DNA of 55,373 bases from Chitinispirillales bacterium ANBcel5 (GTDB lineage Bacteria > Fibrobacterota > Chitinivibrionia > Chitinivibrionales > Chitinispirillaceae). Under the pieces are notes generated by a model. That model searched no databases and had not been told where the DNA came from. It saw nothing but the letters and a program-made list of their open reading frames with translations. The translations under genes and the position numbers were made by a program. Shown piece by piece: positions 1 to 12,700 of this stretch (its first letter is position 1; each line of letters begins with the position of its first letter). Where the stretch lies: contig JARUKZ010000029.1 in assembly GCA_029688955.1 (NCBI GenBank), positions 1 to 55,373 of the forward strand, in the 5' to 3' direction.

Positions 1-655
1 TAAAATCCCCCTGTTGCTGCTTTAAATAGAGTTTGTTGTTGTCGTGGCCCTCATCAATGGCTTCCCTGATCGTTTTTTCCCGCACAGAACCAAGATCCAA
101 ATCGATTACACTGGTATTTCCTGCCCTGATCGTTAGATTGTGGCTTGAAGCGTTACCCCTTTTAAGGGAAAAGGAGAGATCTATTGCCACAAGTTCGGAG
201 TTCTGCTCACAAACCCTGCGTGCACGCTGGGTCAGACGCTCAGGACTGTCACTGTGTGATGTACTGAGTGGATAAGGAGCACCATCTTCGGTATAAACAG
301 TCCAGTGGGAAAAGAGTGCGGGCTTATTTTCACCAACAGCTTTAGACACCGCGGCCGCCACAAAGAATCTGCCACTATACCCCTGGGCGGTAATTACAAT
401 TTCATTATCCTGGGTGCTGTAGGCGGGCCCCTGCTCACTATTTCTGGCAGCATCAAAATAGGTCCCTATAGGAGTACTAAAATCAGGAATTAAAACAACA
501 TGATACAAGTCCGCGTTATCGTGTTCATCAATTGTAATAGTAAAACGGTTGCCGTCCGCAGTAACTGAACTTATATCAGGCGCGGAAGGACGTTCATCTG
601 CGACAACCGAGATAAAAAGCGACAAAAGAAGCATTGATGTTATTCTGAAAACCAT
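1..655 (-). CDS. Secreted protein, N-terminal part only (runs off the left edge)
   Basis: An open frame of 218 codons reads from an ATG at 655 down to base 1 with no stop, so the protein is cut by the window edge. A GGAG Shine-Dalgarno lies about 7 bases before the ATG. The first residues (MVFRITSMLLLSLFISVVA) are a clear Sec signal peptide, probably cut after VVA. Residues about 22-105 begin SAPDISSVTADGN and have the alternating hydrophobic pattern of a fibronectin-III-like beta sandwich; the later part is hydrophilic and mixed. It is the last visible member of a five-gene minus-strand run of exported proteins and starts 60 bases after the stop of the giant gene. I do not recognise a specific family; the full length and function are unknown. 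Confidence 0.75.
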   Translation of the reverse strand, partial: MVFRITSMLLLSLFISVVADERPSAPDISSVTADGNRFTITIDEHDNADLYHVVLIPDFSTPIGTYFDAARNSEQGPAYSTQDNEIVITAQGYSGRFFVAAAVSKAVGENKPALFSHWTVYTEDGAPYPLSTSHSDSPERLTQRARRVCEQNSELVAIDLSFSLKRGNASSHNLTIRAGNTSVIDLDLGSVREKTIREAIDEGHDNNKLYLKQQQGDF

Positions 656-692
656 TTAAACTCCATTTATTTGAAATTGACCGTTTATTTCT

Positions 693-712
693 AAAAACAC
701 TCCCTGGCAGTG
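693..712 (-). terminator. Weak candidate terminator after the giant gene
   Basis: On the minus strand, just after the stop of the giant gene, CACT and AGTG arms enclose a 7-base loop and are followed by five T residues. The stem is only four pairs, so it may just reduce readthrough into the next gene. Confidence 0.25.
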
Positions 713-715
713 AGT

Positions 716-3700
716 TTACAGCTCATAACTCACTACATTGTCCTCTTCATTAACCTCGAAGTAAACATTCCTTCCATCTATCACAAACCACAGCCTCTGA
801 GCACCTTCGGGTACCCTGACTTTCAGGGTTACATCTTCAAAATCCCCCGGATGAAAATCGCTGGTTATAAAAAGCTCACCAACAGACACCACAGACGGAT
901 CCTTTCTTCTCTCATTCCAGTCATCCCGCCTGCCGGTAACTTCATCCACTGCGCTGGTCAATGAATCCTCCACTACCCCATCAGCATAAACCGTAAGATC
1001 GATCCCTCTCTCAATTGTCGATGCACCAGGATTTGCGATTCGCACAGTCACCTCTGTACTATCTTCATTGATTGGGGATAGCCTTGGGTAAGAGACGTTA
1101 AGATCATAACAGCGATAGGCTCCCCTGACAATATCGGCCGCGACCCCTACAGTCACCATATCCTGCTCCCCGGTCCATGAGTTGAACGGATGAACATACA
1201 ACAGTGTATTGTCTCTACCACTGCGTACCATAACAAATCCCTGATCATAAATGATTGGGTCAGCCTCTCCATCCCGGTTAAAATCAAAGGATGGCAGGGA
1301 ATGAAGATCTGCCGGTGGCACGGTATCACTAAGGTCGATAACCTTATCACCCTTTGGAGTGTAGATCTTTGAGCCGATAAGTATCTCCGGAACTCCGGTT
1401 CCGGTAAAATCATCCACTCTTAGATTTGTCACTGAGCTCATATCAACATAGAAAGGATTAAACAACGGCTCATTGGTATAAGCCATTACTGCATGAAGTT
1501 TGAAATCAGATGTATACACCACAGCAAGCGAATCGTTACTGTCTATAAATCCATCTCCATCAGTATCCCTCAGATAGGCGAAAAGGGTTGTATCCCTGAA
1601 CTGAGGCAGGTTTGCCTCTATGGTTTCTCTGTCAAACACATCGTCTTCTGTGTATACAGGTTGACTGTATCCTTCACACGTTGTTCCCGTATAAATAATG
1701 TTGTTACTCTTATCAAATTCCTCAATCTGGTCATATTCATCCAGAAAAGCAAACAACACCCTGTTTGGATAGGTAAGATTGGAATCGATATCGATCTGAT
1801 AGAGCCTTGACTGATTAGGCTCAAGACCATCAACAACAATTCGTCCTATATACCGGTCAACAAACCTGTTGTATCGGTAATCACCATCCATATCCTCAAA
1901 GAGTACAACCTTAAAGCTCTGGTCAACAGGAACATCGGAGTCGTTTTTAAAAGCAACCCTTACCCATCCCCGACTTCTGAGATCTATAGCATTGACCGTA
2001 ACATCCGCGGCACTGATATGATACGGTACCAGATCGGGTAAAGTAAAGGTTGGTGAAGTCACCACCACAGATGAATCAGACTGTACTATAACAGAGTCGC
2101 TGAAAGGAGCAAGTACTTTCATAGTATCTCCTGGCTCAACGGCCGCATTCTTCAGGTTAACATCCATTGTCCAGCTCTGTGAACTCATCCCCACCTCTGC
2201 AGCATATATAATGTCCAGATCCTCCATGATATAACTATTGGATTCTGCTCTGCGTTCATCCCCGATTCCACGCACAGCAAGATCTGTTGCCTCATATCCC
2301 CTGTACGGTAAAGCATAGAATTCAACAGCAATGATAGGATTCTCAACCCCCGGCTGGAACACATCACAGTGCACACCCGGGATAGTTATAGTTCCGGGTT
2401 CAAACTCTCTGCTCCAAACCACTCTGTCCTCAAGATCATCACTCAAAGAGATCACACTGGAAGTTCTCTCCCACTTATCTTCTGAGAGAAATGATCCATC
2501 AGTCCTCATTTTGGGATCTGTTGCAACCCAAACCCTAACCGGATTGTTAGTAACAAATGACACAGGTCTGCATCCTGAAGAAAAGAGGTTCTGTTCGATA
2601 AATTCTTTTCCCCTGATGTCAGGTGTAACATAGGTTATAACTGCATCCCTGTCCTTAAAGGGTGCCACATCCGGGTAAAGGTATCCGGTACGTAAGGGAT
2701 CCTGTCCCATTTCAGGCTCAATGGTTTCAGGTAACACCGTATCCCTTACCACGAAGAAGTAGTTATACCTGTTTGATGTTTCACCCCCAGAGCGCATACC
2801 TGAGAAGGTGTGGCTGCCGGGTCTGTGAAATTTTTTGTACAGATCAAAATCCTGAAACTGAGTACTTATTATCTGATTAGCTGGTTTCCATCCTCCGGTA
2901 TTGCTGTCGTATTCACTAATAAATGATGGCGGACTATTCACCCCTCTCTCTATTGCGCAATATAGGTAGCCACTCCGGTTCATCTCTATGTGCATAAGTT
3001 CCCGTGCATCGCTACTGTAATCAGCCTGATAGGTCCTTACAAGCCCGGCATTTTCAAGATGATGAGGGATGTATCTGATATAAACAGCTGAATCATAGTA
3101 TACACTTACACCTGTATCGATAATCGGTAAAGTGTCTCTGCTTATGGTATCCTCTTGTACGATGAAAGCATAACCATACTCACTGCTCACCTCATGGATA
3201 CCAGCTCCAGGAACAGAAAAATCTCCGGCAGCCAACCTCTTTGAATAGAGGTTAAACCAGATATCCTGCTCTTGGCCAGCACTAAGGATTGGCAGACGCT
3301 TACCCCTTACTCTTTGTGATTCATCATTCCATGCACCGAACTCTTCACCAGGAACCCTGGTTGTATCCATAAGCATAGTAACCCTAGCAGGACGGTTCAC
3401 TGTGAATCGATTATTCGATTTGCTGTTACGGAATGAATTTGAAGTCCTTACAATTACTCCATCAGCCAATTTATGAGGAAGAGAGTCAAGCCTGTATTCT
3501 CGATCTGAAAAGATTAATGTTTCTTCATTGATCTTCGACTCAATTTTTGTATCCGTATTCTGTGCAGAAACCCTCAGTCCGTGGTGTGTTGGAGATTGAG
3601 TGTCGATTAATACCACAAAAGGGAAATCGGCATCGGCACCGGGACTTCCAAAGAAAACCTTACCACCTTGCTCAATCTGTTTTGTATAGGTATCAAATGG

Positions 3701-6700
3701 AATAACTGTACCGCTTTTTGTACTTCTCAGAAAAACATCGCGTTGTTCTGGCCCTTCATAGGAACCCAGAAATGAAGGTATGCTTACTTTACGGCTGTCG
3801 TAAAGCACTGTAACCTTTGCTGGCCCGTTAAGAGTCACACTAAAGAGCGTATCCTCCCTCAGCCGTCTTGTGTACCACGGTATTTGAATCAGTAGGTTAT
3901 CAGATAGGTGCTTTGGAAGCTCATTTATTATCCACTCATTGTTGAAAACAGGAGTTTTCTCATCAATGGATGACACGACTCTGTAGGCAGGATCGGATAC
4001 AGAAGTAACCGATGTCACCCCTGCCGGAGGTGTGAGAAAATCATTGAGCCTTCTTTGGGTATAGAAATCAAGTGTGTGCCACTCAGGTGCTATAGCCACC
4101 GGCGCAATGCGCAACTCATCAATACTACCTGGGAAAGCAACACCATACCTGTCACCTCCCACATGCAGTGTTCCATTACCGAACCTAAGATTCCTACCGT
4201 TATTCATAGGCTTTGAGGCAACCTGAACTCCATTTACTATGATTCGGCCTCTGTTTTCTGTTTCGCGTTTGTTATAGGTTGCGGCAACATGCAGCCATTC
4301 ATTCATCTCAACGACATTGTCCATGGTAGACAGAGTGTCAGTTCCAGCTACAAATTTCACAGCTCCTTCCGGACTTAAAGCAAGAGTTACCACCGTGGTA
4401 TTGTGATCGTCGGTTAAGGTAACAATTTCTGTATTTGCGGTTATTTCCTGCTCAATTCTGATCCATCCACTAAGTGTGACACCATCATCATTTAATCCCA
4501 GCAGGTGCCCGGATTCCGGTTCATAAGTAATGGTGTTGTTTGTGTACATTCCCTTACCTATTACTCCATCGGTTATCACAGAATCACTTTCAACGGGAAT
4601 ATGAAAACGGTTTTGCGCAGAATTATCCAACACATGGTTATTATGTAAATGATAAACAGCCCGGTATGTGCTCCACATATCAAGAGATGTGTGCTCCACA
4701 GTGTCTTTAACAATGTAGATACTATTGTTACCCAAACCAGGATCAAGTGTATCCATTTCCACCCACACATCAATATGCGTGTTTGCAGAATCGATTCTTT
4801 CAATTTCAAAAGGCAGGTGACGCATATTACTGTTACGGAAATTAAAGTATCCGTTAATCAAATCATCTAAACCATCAACTATTGATTCATCAATTCTTAA
4901 TAACAACGGATAATTGTAAACGGGACTTGTTATTGCTTCATTTATTCTTGCCGAAGGTATAGTGATTTTTCTGATACGCTCAGTTGGTGGAAGATCTATA
5001 TCGAAAGTGTACTCCCTTGAGCATTCAAACCTCACCCTGTCATCGAAATGTACATCCTTACTTTTGCGTTCAATTCGCAAAGGACTTCTCATGTTAGAAT
5101 TGATAACAATTGTATCACTACACTCACTGGTTCCATCAGCAAATGTGAAACAGTGGTATATTTCAGGCCTGTTTATCGCATCATGACCATCCTGTTCCTG
5201 ACTTTTAATGATAAGTGTATCTCCTGGTACCGCGGTAAATATCGAATCAACAGGATTTCCCGCAGTATAATACAGTTCAGGACATCTGTTCACTTCTATC
5301 CACTTGATGAGAGTATCCCTGTTAGAACCATTTTGAGTAATTACGGCATTAACCCAGTTTGAGCTTTCCATTGATACCACTGAGTTTTTATGGTAAGTTT
5401 TTTTGTACCCTTCCGGCCCTCCCCGATGCTTTTTATGACCGAAAAAGTATCTGATAACATCATTTTTGGCGAATTCATGGTTATCGGTTGTGAGAGTAAT
5501 CCTGAATCCATCACCATGCTGTTCAATACTGTAATTACGTTCATCACTATAGGTAAGCGGTTGTCGTATACCCCAATCTTGATCATGACATGCTGAGGGA
5601 AGGTTGCTTTTATCACTTAAATTAGTTACTACCCGTATTTCTTGTCCTGAAGTACCAAGATTTGGCATATAAAACCATAGGCCATAATACTCAACCCTGA
5701 AATCCTCGATCTCTTTCAATTCATTGTTTTCATCATCAAGTATATGGATAGTATAATGATCAGGATTAAGATCATGCAGCTCGGTAAAAAGCACCGTTAC
5801 ACTATCCCCAACCTCTGGGTACAATGGATAATTACCAATAAAATCCATTACATAAATAGCATTGGTGCTATCACAGTGATACCTGACAGGGCAGGCTATA
5901 TCATCCGGATTGTGGATGAAAGCTACAGGAAAACTGTTACTTGGTGTGGCAACATCTATCCCACTGAGGGTAGTATCTTTGTTATTCACATATACAAAAA
6001 GATCAAATTCTCCCCTCACATCCGGATTAATAGTTTCTACAGGAATCCTTATCTGATACTGAGCTGCAGTTGCTATCTGCCAATCAGGATTATCGGTTGT
6101 ATCCATTTTAAACAAATTTTCATTCCATTGTAGATCAAATTTTTCTTCCGTCACAGAGCCATCATCATTATACCATCCTATAACCGCCTCAGCTCTGAGA
6201 TCAGAGGTATCTTTCCATATGTTACTTACCGCTATAGAAAGTGTATCTGCTTTACCTTTCCGTATATAGTCTGGTGAAATGTTATGAACCAGAGGTCTTG
6301 GAGGTGTAACAATAAATCTTACAGAGTCGTAAACCGCAGGTCCGGGTTGGTTAACTGGAACATCTCTCCTTCCGTTGTTAACCACAGCAACATACGCAGT
6401 ATACTCTTCAAAAGGAGTACGCTTTCTTACCAGCTCGTCTGGTTTTCCTCCACAAAGCCCAACTTGTGCGAATTCGTGTTCAGGATTGTTAGGGTCCAAG
6501 TTTTCACAATCTTCATCAGAACATACTAACGAATCCCTACATACATCAACACTGTCACCATCTCTGGTTGTTCTGTAACAGGAGCTGCCAAACATTTCTC
6601 TGCAGGTAACAGTTTCTTGTATTGGTGTAAAAGTTAAACCAGTAGGCTTTTCGTATTCGGTAACCATAAAGGATGAGTGTCGTGATCCAACCGATGGAAT

Positions 6701-9700
6701 ACTTACATCCAATATTCCGCTTTCATCATAATTATTAGGTATTATGGCAAATATTTCTCCATACCCTGAAGCATCAGCTTCATCTATCGCAATATCAGGG
6801 TGCGTTGCATCAACCTGCATTCGGACAGTTTTACCCTCATTGAGTGGAACGGGGATAGGATCAGAACCGTTAACATCTGAAGCATCAAACGTTATATCAA
6901 AGTCATTTTTGTCCGATCCGCCGCTACTGCCAAGCTCTACACCACTGACGGAAACCGAAAGATGCTCATGTATACTATCCACAGGAATTGTATCAGTAAT
7001 TTCTACGGTCTCATCCCATAGATGTACTGTTTCTGTAACTTCTCTGTGAACGGTACTAACAGGTGTTAAAGTAACAGTAAAACTTGTACTTCTGTAAAAA
7101 TCAATATCCAGTGATTTACCATATACCTTGTTAGGTGATATTTCATCAACAGCAGTTATAGTTTTTTCGTAGGAAGTATCCCTTACTTTCTCGAAATATC
7201 TTAAAACAAATGATGAATCATTGATATAAACAGTATCAACACGGTCAGCCCTGTCCTTGTCAGCTTCACTGAGATCAATATAGAAGCTATCTACCGAAAT
7301 GGTATAGGTAGTATCAAGCGTCATTGCTCCCTGTGCACTGGCACTGTCCACAGCATATATACTATCTGGAATTGAAGGTATTGTAATAGTATAGCTGTTA
7401 GTTTTTCCAATAGATGCTTCCCGACTATACTCAGGATGACTATCAGAAGTCCATGTAACGAGGTAACCGCTTATATTCGGGTTATAATCCTGCTCCCATT
7501 TCATATAGATAGATCTGGTTTCATCTTTTGATGGCCAAAATTCACCATCTTCGATTTTGACACTGCTACCTGTAGCAGTAAGCCCTCTGGGGGCTTCAGC
7601 TGGTGCATTATTAACTACATCAATGCTGAGTATGTCGTTTGTAGTGCTGCTAAGAATAACCACAGGATCATTTCTAAAGACTGCTGCTTCACTAAGAGCC
7701 GTATCAGGAAGGATAATTTTTCCACCCTCTCTTCCATCCTCGACAACGAAATCGATAATTTCCACCGCTACGCTGAGAGCATATTTTCCTGTAGAGAATT
7801 GGTCTGTTTTTAACGCAAGATCATTGATCTTTAACACCCTTCCCTGCGGTGTACCGATCTTAGTTTCATCATAAACAAAATCGATATTTTCATTATCGAG
7901 AATTGAAGTGTGTCCTTCCTCATACCCCTCAAATTGAGAATAATGGATATCCAGGTAATTATACATATGTTTTCCTCTTGAAAGGGTATCTCTACGCCCT
8001 AAAGAGGAGAGAAAGAACTTCAGGTCCATTCTTTGTCTAAACAGTGTATCAGTTTCCCCATCTTCATCAATCTTTATAAGATCGCGGGTATCAAATTGAA
8101 AATCGCTTACCGAACCACTAAATACCACAACCTGACCGGAATCAGTATCCATTACAGTTGCATCTACATTTGGTTTAGCTGGCCTCAATCCGGCAAACAT
8201 CAGATTTTCAAAGAAAACCTCTTCATCGTATAAGGTTTTAGGATAGGCAACTAATACCGAATCTTTAATACCATTATTTTCCCAGCTTCTTGCTCTGAGA
8301 TTATCAAGTGTTTCCTCATAATCAGAGTGTGTACCACTTTCTTCCACAAGGTTATCGGAGAAAAGTTCACTGGTATCTGCTGGATTATAAACCCTTAGTG
8401 CTTCTTCAGGCCACTCATATCTTCCACTTGAAACTGCTGAGGTAATTGAGATAACCTCAGTGCCTTCGAGTACCAGCCCCGGATTTTTATATTCCACATC
8501 AGAAGTAACCATATAAGCAGTCTGGTCGCTACCATCAGACATCACATTCATAGTACCAAATGTACCAGCAGTTTGATAAATTGGAGCTGGTTTGAGACGA
8601 TACTTTCCCATGTTACCTATTTTAAACTTTTTGTCGATTATTCCAACACCCCACGAACGCCTAAAGAATCTAAACCCGGTTGTAAAACCACTCTGTTCGT
8701 TATCAAATTTACCTGCATTTACAAACTGTTCCCCTAACCAAAACGTTTTCCTTGGTATCTTGAGCCATCTTCTGTTTATAAGCGTTTTTCTTTTAAGTCC
8801 TATTCTTGCACTTGCATCCGCGGTAAAATTTCCTCCAGTTTCATCGGACCATATGTCTATACGAAAACCACCTTCTATAGCTACACCAAGCTCCATTCGA
8901 ACAATAAAGGATCCATGAAAAGCACTTCCATTGTTATACAGTGCAATGCATGATTGCGCTGTCGCTATACCTTCAAGGACAGTCAACTCTCCGGTCAGTC
9001 CAAAATTTAACCTTCTGAGATGAACCCAAAACCCTACACTTCCCTGGGCAACAAGGGGATCCTCATACTCAATAAAAATGGCGATCTCTGCTTTGAGACC
9101 AGGGGGAAGCTCTGGAATATTACATTCCACTGCACTTATAGGCATTCCGAATCCATCATACATTGCTCCCCTGAATCCGGAAATATAGGCGCCAGTTGTA
9201 CCAAGAGGAATTCTGGCACTTTTATCAAGTTTTATAGTAAGAATTGCATGATTTATCCCGGTAATATTATCCCTTGGTTGAGGCCGTTCTAACGACAAGT
9301 CAACGGCAACATTATTTACGGCACCTTTGAGATCCATCGAGGCCTTTCCACGAAAATACCAGGATCGTGATTGGCTTTCTTCACGCTGCTCCACCCCAAA
9401 TTCCATTAATAGTGAAAACAACGATATATTATCGGTAAGATTAAGTCCGCTAATCGGTATGACAATTTTGTTTGGCTGGTCAAATTCCGGATGAAGGAAA
9501 GGTTTCTTACCGTTAATAAACAGATTCATTCCTATGGGTATTTCTGTTCCACCAAAATTGTCAGACATCTTTAGTGTTATTCCGGTAAAGCCAACACCTC
9601 GTTCACGTCCCGATTTAAAAAGACGTCCAAAATCAAAGGTACCGTTCACGGTAAGTCCGCAGATATTAAAACTATGATCAGTAGTAAGATCTACCTCTGT

Positions 9701-12700
9701 ATCAAAGTCTTCATTCAGTTTCCATTCTCCTTCAACCCTCTCCCAGTTAAGGTTCACAAAATCCACTCTTGCTGATGCGCCTTTTTTCATAATACCTCTC
9801 TCAACAAGCTTGGAGAGGTCAATATAGGAATCGGGTAATCCAAAATAACCATCCCTTACTTCTATTCCGGAACCAAATTGCATTCCAGCTATTTCGCAAT
9901 TAAAACCACCACCAAAATTATATATAAACTCAATGTCTCTTGAAGATTCCGAAATATCGGATACAAAATAGATACTTGGGTCAATATCAAGTTCACAACT
10001 TTCACCAAGTCTAAAATCAACAATAGGTTGCATCCCTATCCAGAATGATTTTCCATCATTTTCTAAATTTATATTGTCGGGTATATCTGCATTATAGCCA
10101 AAATTAACTTCTCTTACCGATATTTTGGCGATATCGTAATCCATGATGGTCCTGTTCACAAGCCATGAAACATCAAGCGTATCAAGTGAAGCCTTACCAT
10201 CTTGTATACCAAAAGACAACCGGTTCACATCAACATTTACATCTCCGAGTACCGGTATAGAGTAAGCGGACCGTAATTTAACGTTATACAGGCTTCCTGT
10301 AAATCCTTTCCCCTGTTCTATAGTAAAACCAACCGAACCACCACTTTCTCCGGGATCAATAAACAGTGTAGGATTGTCGGTATCACCCCAGGGCACAACA
10401 CCTATTTTTTGGTTCCATGTTAAACAGCCTCTTACGAAATACCTTCCATCAAAGTAAATTCTTATTTCACTTTTCTGGTCACCACACATAGTGCTTATAG
10501 TGCTATCCCCTATTTGTATATACCCAAATTCCAATGAAAAATAGGCGTCCACACCTGATTTGTTCCCGATTTCGTCACCTTCAAGCTCAGCGTCTTTGCC
10601 ATCTGCCGAAACTCTAAGCACAACGTCACCAAATCCATAATTTCCAATCGTAAGCTCTCCGTTAGGAGGTACATATTCCATAGATGCACCAATAGCCTTT
10701 ATTCTTCCTTTATCATTTCCTCCATTTAAATCCTTTTCGTAAATAAGTGAGTCAAGTATTAAGGATATATTGCGAAGTCCTTCTATAGGAAATTTTTCGG
10801 TCGTGCGTAAAGTCCAGTTATCCATGCGAACATTTAAGTTTTCACCCTTTTTATAACCAAGAGATAACCCATGCCCCCCATTCAGCAGTTCCACATAGCC
10901 GCGGTTTCCAAGGTTAAATGTTCTTGGTGTAGTAAATCCTGACCCCCTCATGGTTTCCAGTGCCCACGTATTATTTGAATAGGAAGTGGTTAACTCACTT
11001 AGTAGTATCTTTTCCCCTTCCATTCCTATGTTACTAAAAGCTTTTCCGAGTTGAATGGAAGCATCCGTACCAATTGTTAGTTTATCGTGTTCTTCACCCT
11101 TTTCATACCCAAGCATAATTGAACGAATTGAAAATTGTGCAACTTGTTGGGTAATATTGCTGATCCCCCCTATACCAAAGCAGCTCATTATGTCATCAGG
11201 AAGGTCAATACGCCCACTTATGTTGGTAAGAGCTCCCGCCACATTAAAACCAGCATTGTATATAGACGTTTCGAAATTACAGTCACTACTCATTTCAAAT
11301 ATATCTCCAGCATTATTACTAATAAGGCCCCCTAATTGGAAATCAGGAGCCAGAAGGAGAATTCTAACACCTTCGGATGTATGAAAAATGTCAAAACCAG
11401 GCGCTGTTATTGGTGCAATTCCAAACTGTTTTGGCACTACGGAATATCTGCCTCCTCCCATTTTTTTTGCATAAAGCGTATTTACAGAAAAATCTGAGAA
11501 GAAACCGATAGAACCACGTGATATACCTACTTCTTCATCTCTGTTTTTGAAAAAATTTGCAGCAAGAGTGAATAGGGAATCCGTTTCATTAGGAGTTACT
11601 CTTACCTGAAAGTTCCGTGCTGCATAGGTAATAAGAATATCACCACGTAGTGTAAGATAACCTTTTCTAATAGTAATAGGCAACCGCCCAGAAAGCTTAT
11701 TTTCTTGTTTCTCTTTAAAGGTCCGCTCTATTTCTCCCTGGGCATGCACCTTACGTATCCCTTCGTATCCCAATATAAACCCGTCACTCGCCCCCACCGG
11801 TATTACCAAACTCTCATTTGGGTATAGTGTTTCGTTTTTCCAGGTTGGAGCCTTAAGGTTATAGCCCTCAGGCATAGTCATTTCAAAATCGGTAGGCTGT
11901 GCATAGCCGAACCTTAACTTTGAGATATCAGTAAATGTATAATCACCTCTTGTAGTTAGAGATACATCATTAGCCTCACTTATAGCACTACCCCTTACAT
12001 GCAGTGCACCCTGATTAAGATCAATATCCCCTCTGATTTCAAGACCACTGAAGTTGGGAACAAAGCTATTGTTATCATTTTTTTGAGGGGGGAATGTTTC
12101 TTCATTGAGACCTATGCTCATGTCGTTTACAGTAACACCATGTTCATTGAATACATATTCATCAACCTTAACCCTCCAGCCTCTGTAGATAGCCTCGCCG
12201 ATATCAGAGTTTTCTACACTAAAACCATCGGTACCGTAATCGACAACTAACTCAGGATCAGAATGTGTGTAGGTAATATCAACAGGCCGGTCAAGTAAGT
12301 CAAAGGCTTTAAAAGCTGGTCTCAAAGACGAGGGGTCTAAGACTGTAAAGGTAAGATTTGGTCCACAATTATGGCATTGCCCCTGTGCAACCATTTCAAA
12401 CACATCATTTGACCCCGATCTATCCCGGGAAAAGGTCATAATACATGCATCTAAACTAAACCCATCTCTTGATGGAGAATACTTTACAACATCTCTAATA
12501 AAAAATCTATCTCTCCAAGAATAAAAGGTATCTATTACACCATATTTAGTGAATGGCACCGAAGATTGCCGATCTAAATGCGAGCTCAGCCTTGCTGGGT
12601 TATCTCTGTCATCATAAAGTACAGTTTCCTGTGAATAGATTTTATATTCACCCGAATGATCAGTTTCCATGGATAACAAATCAGCATTCACCTCAAAGGT

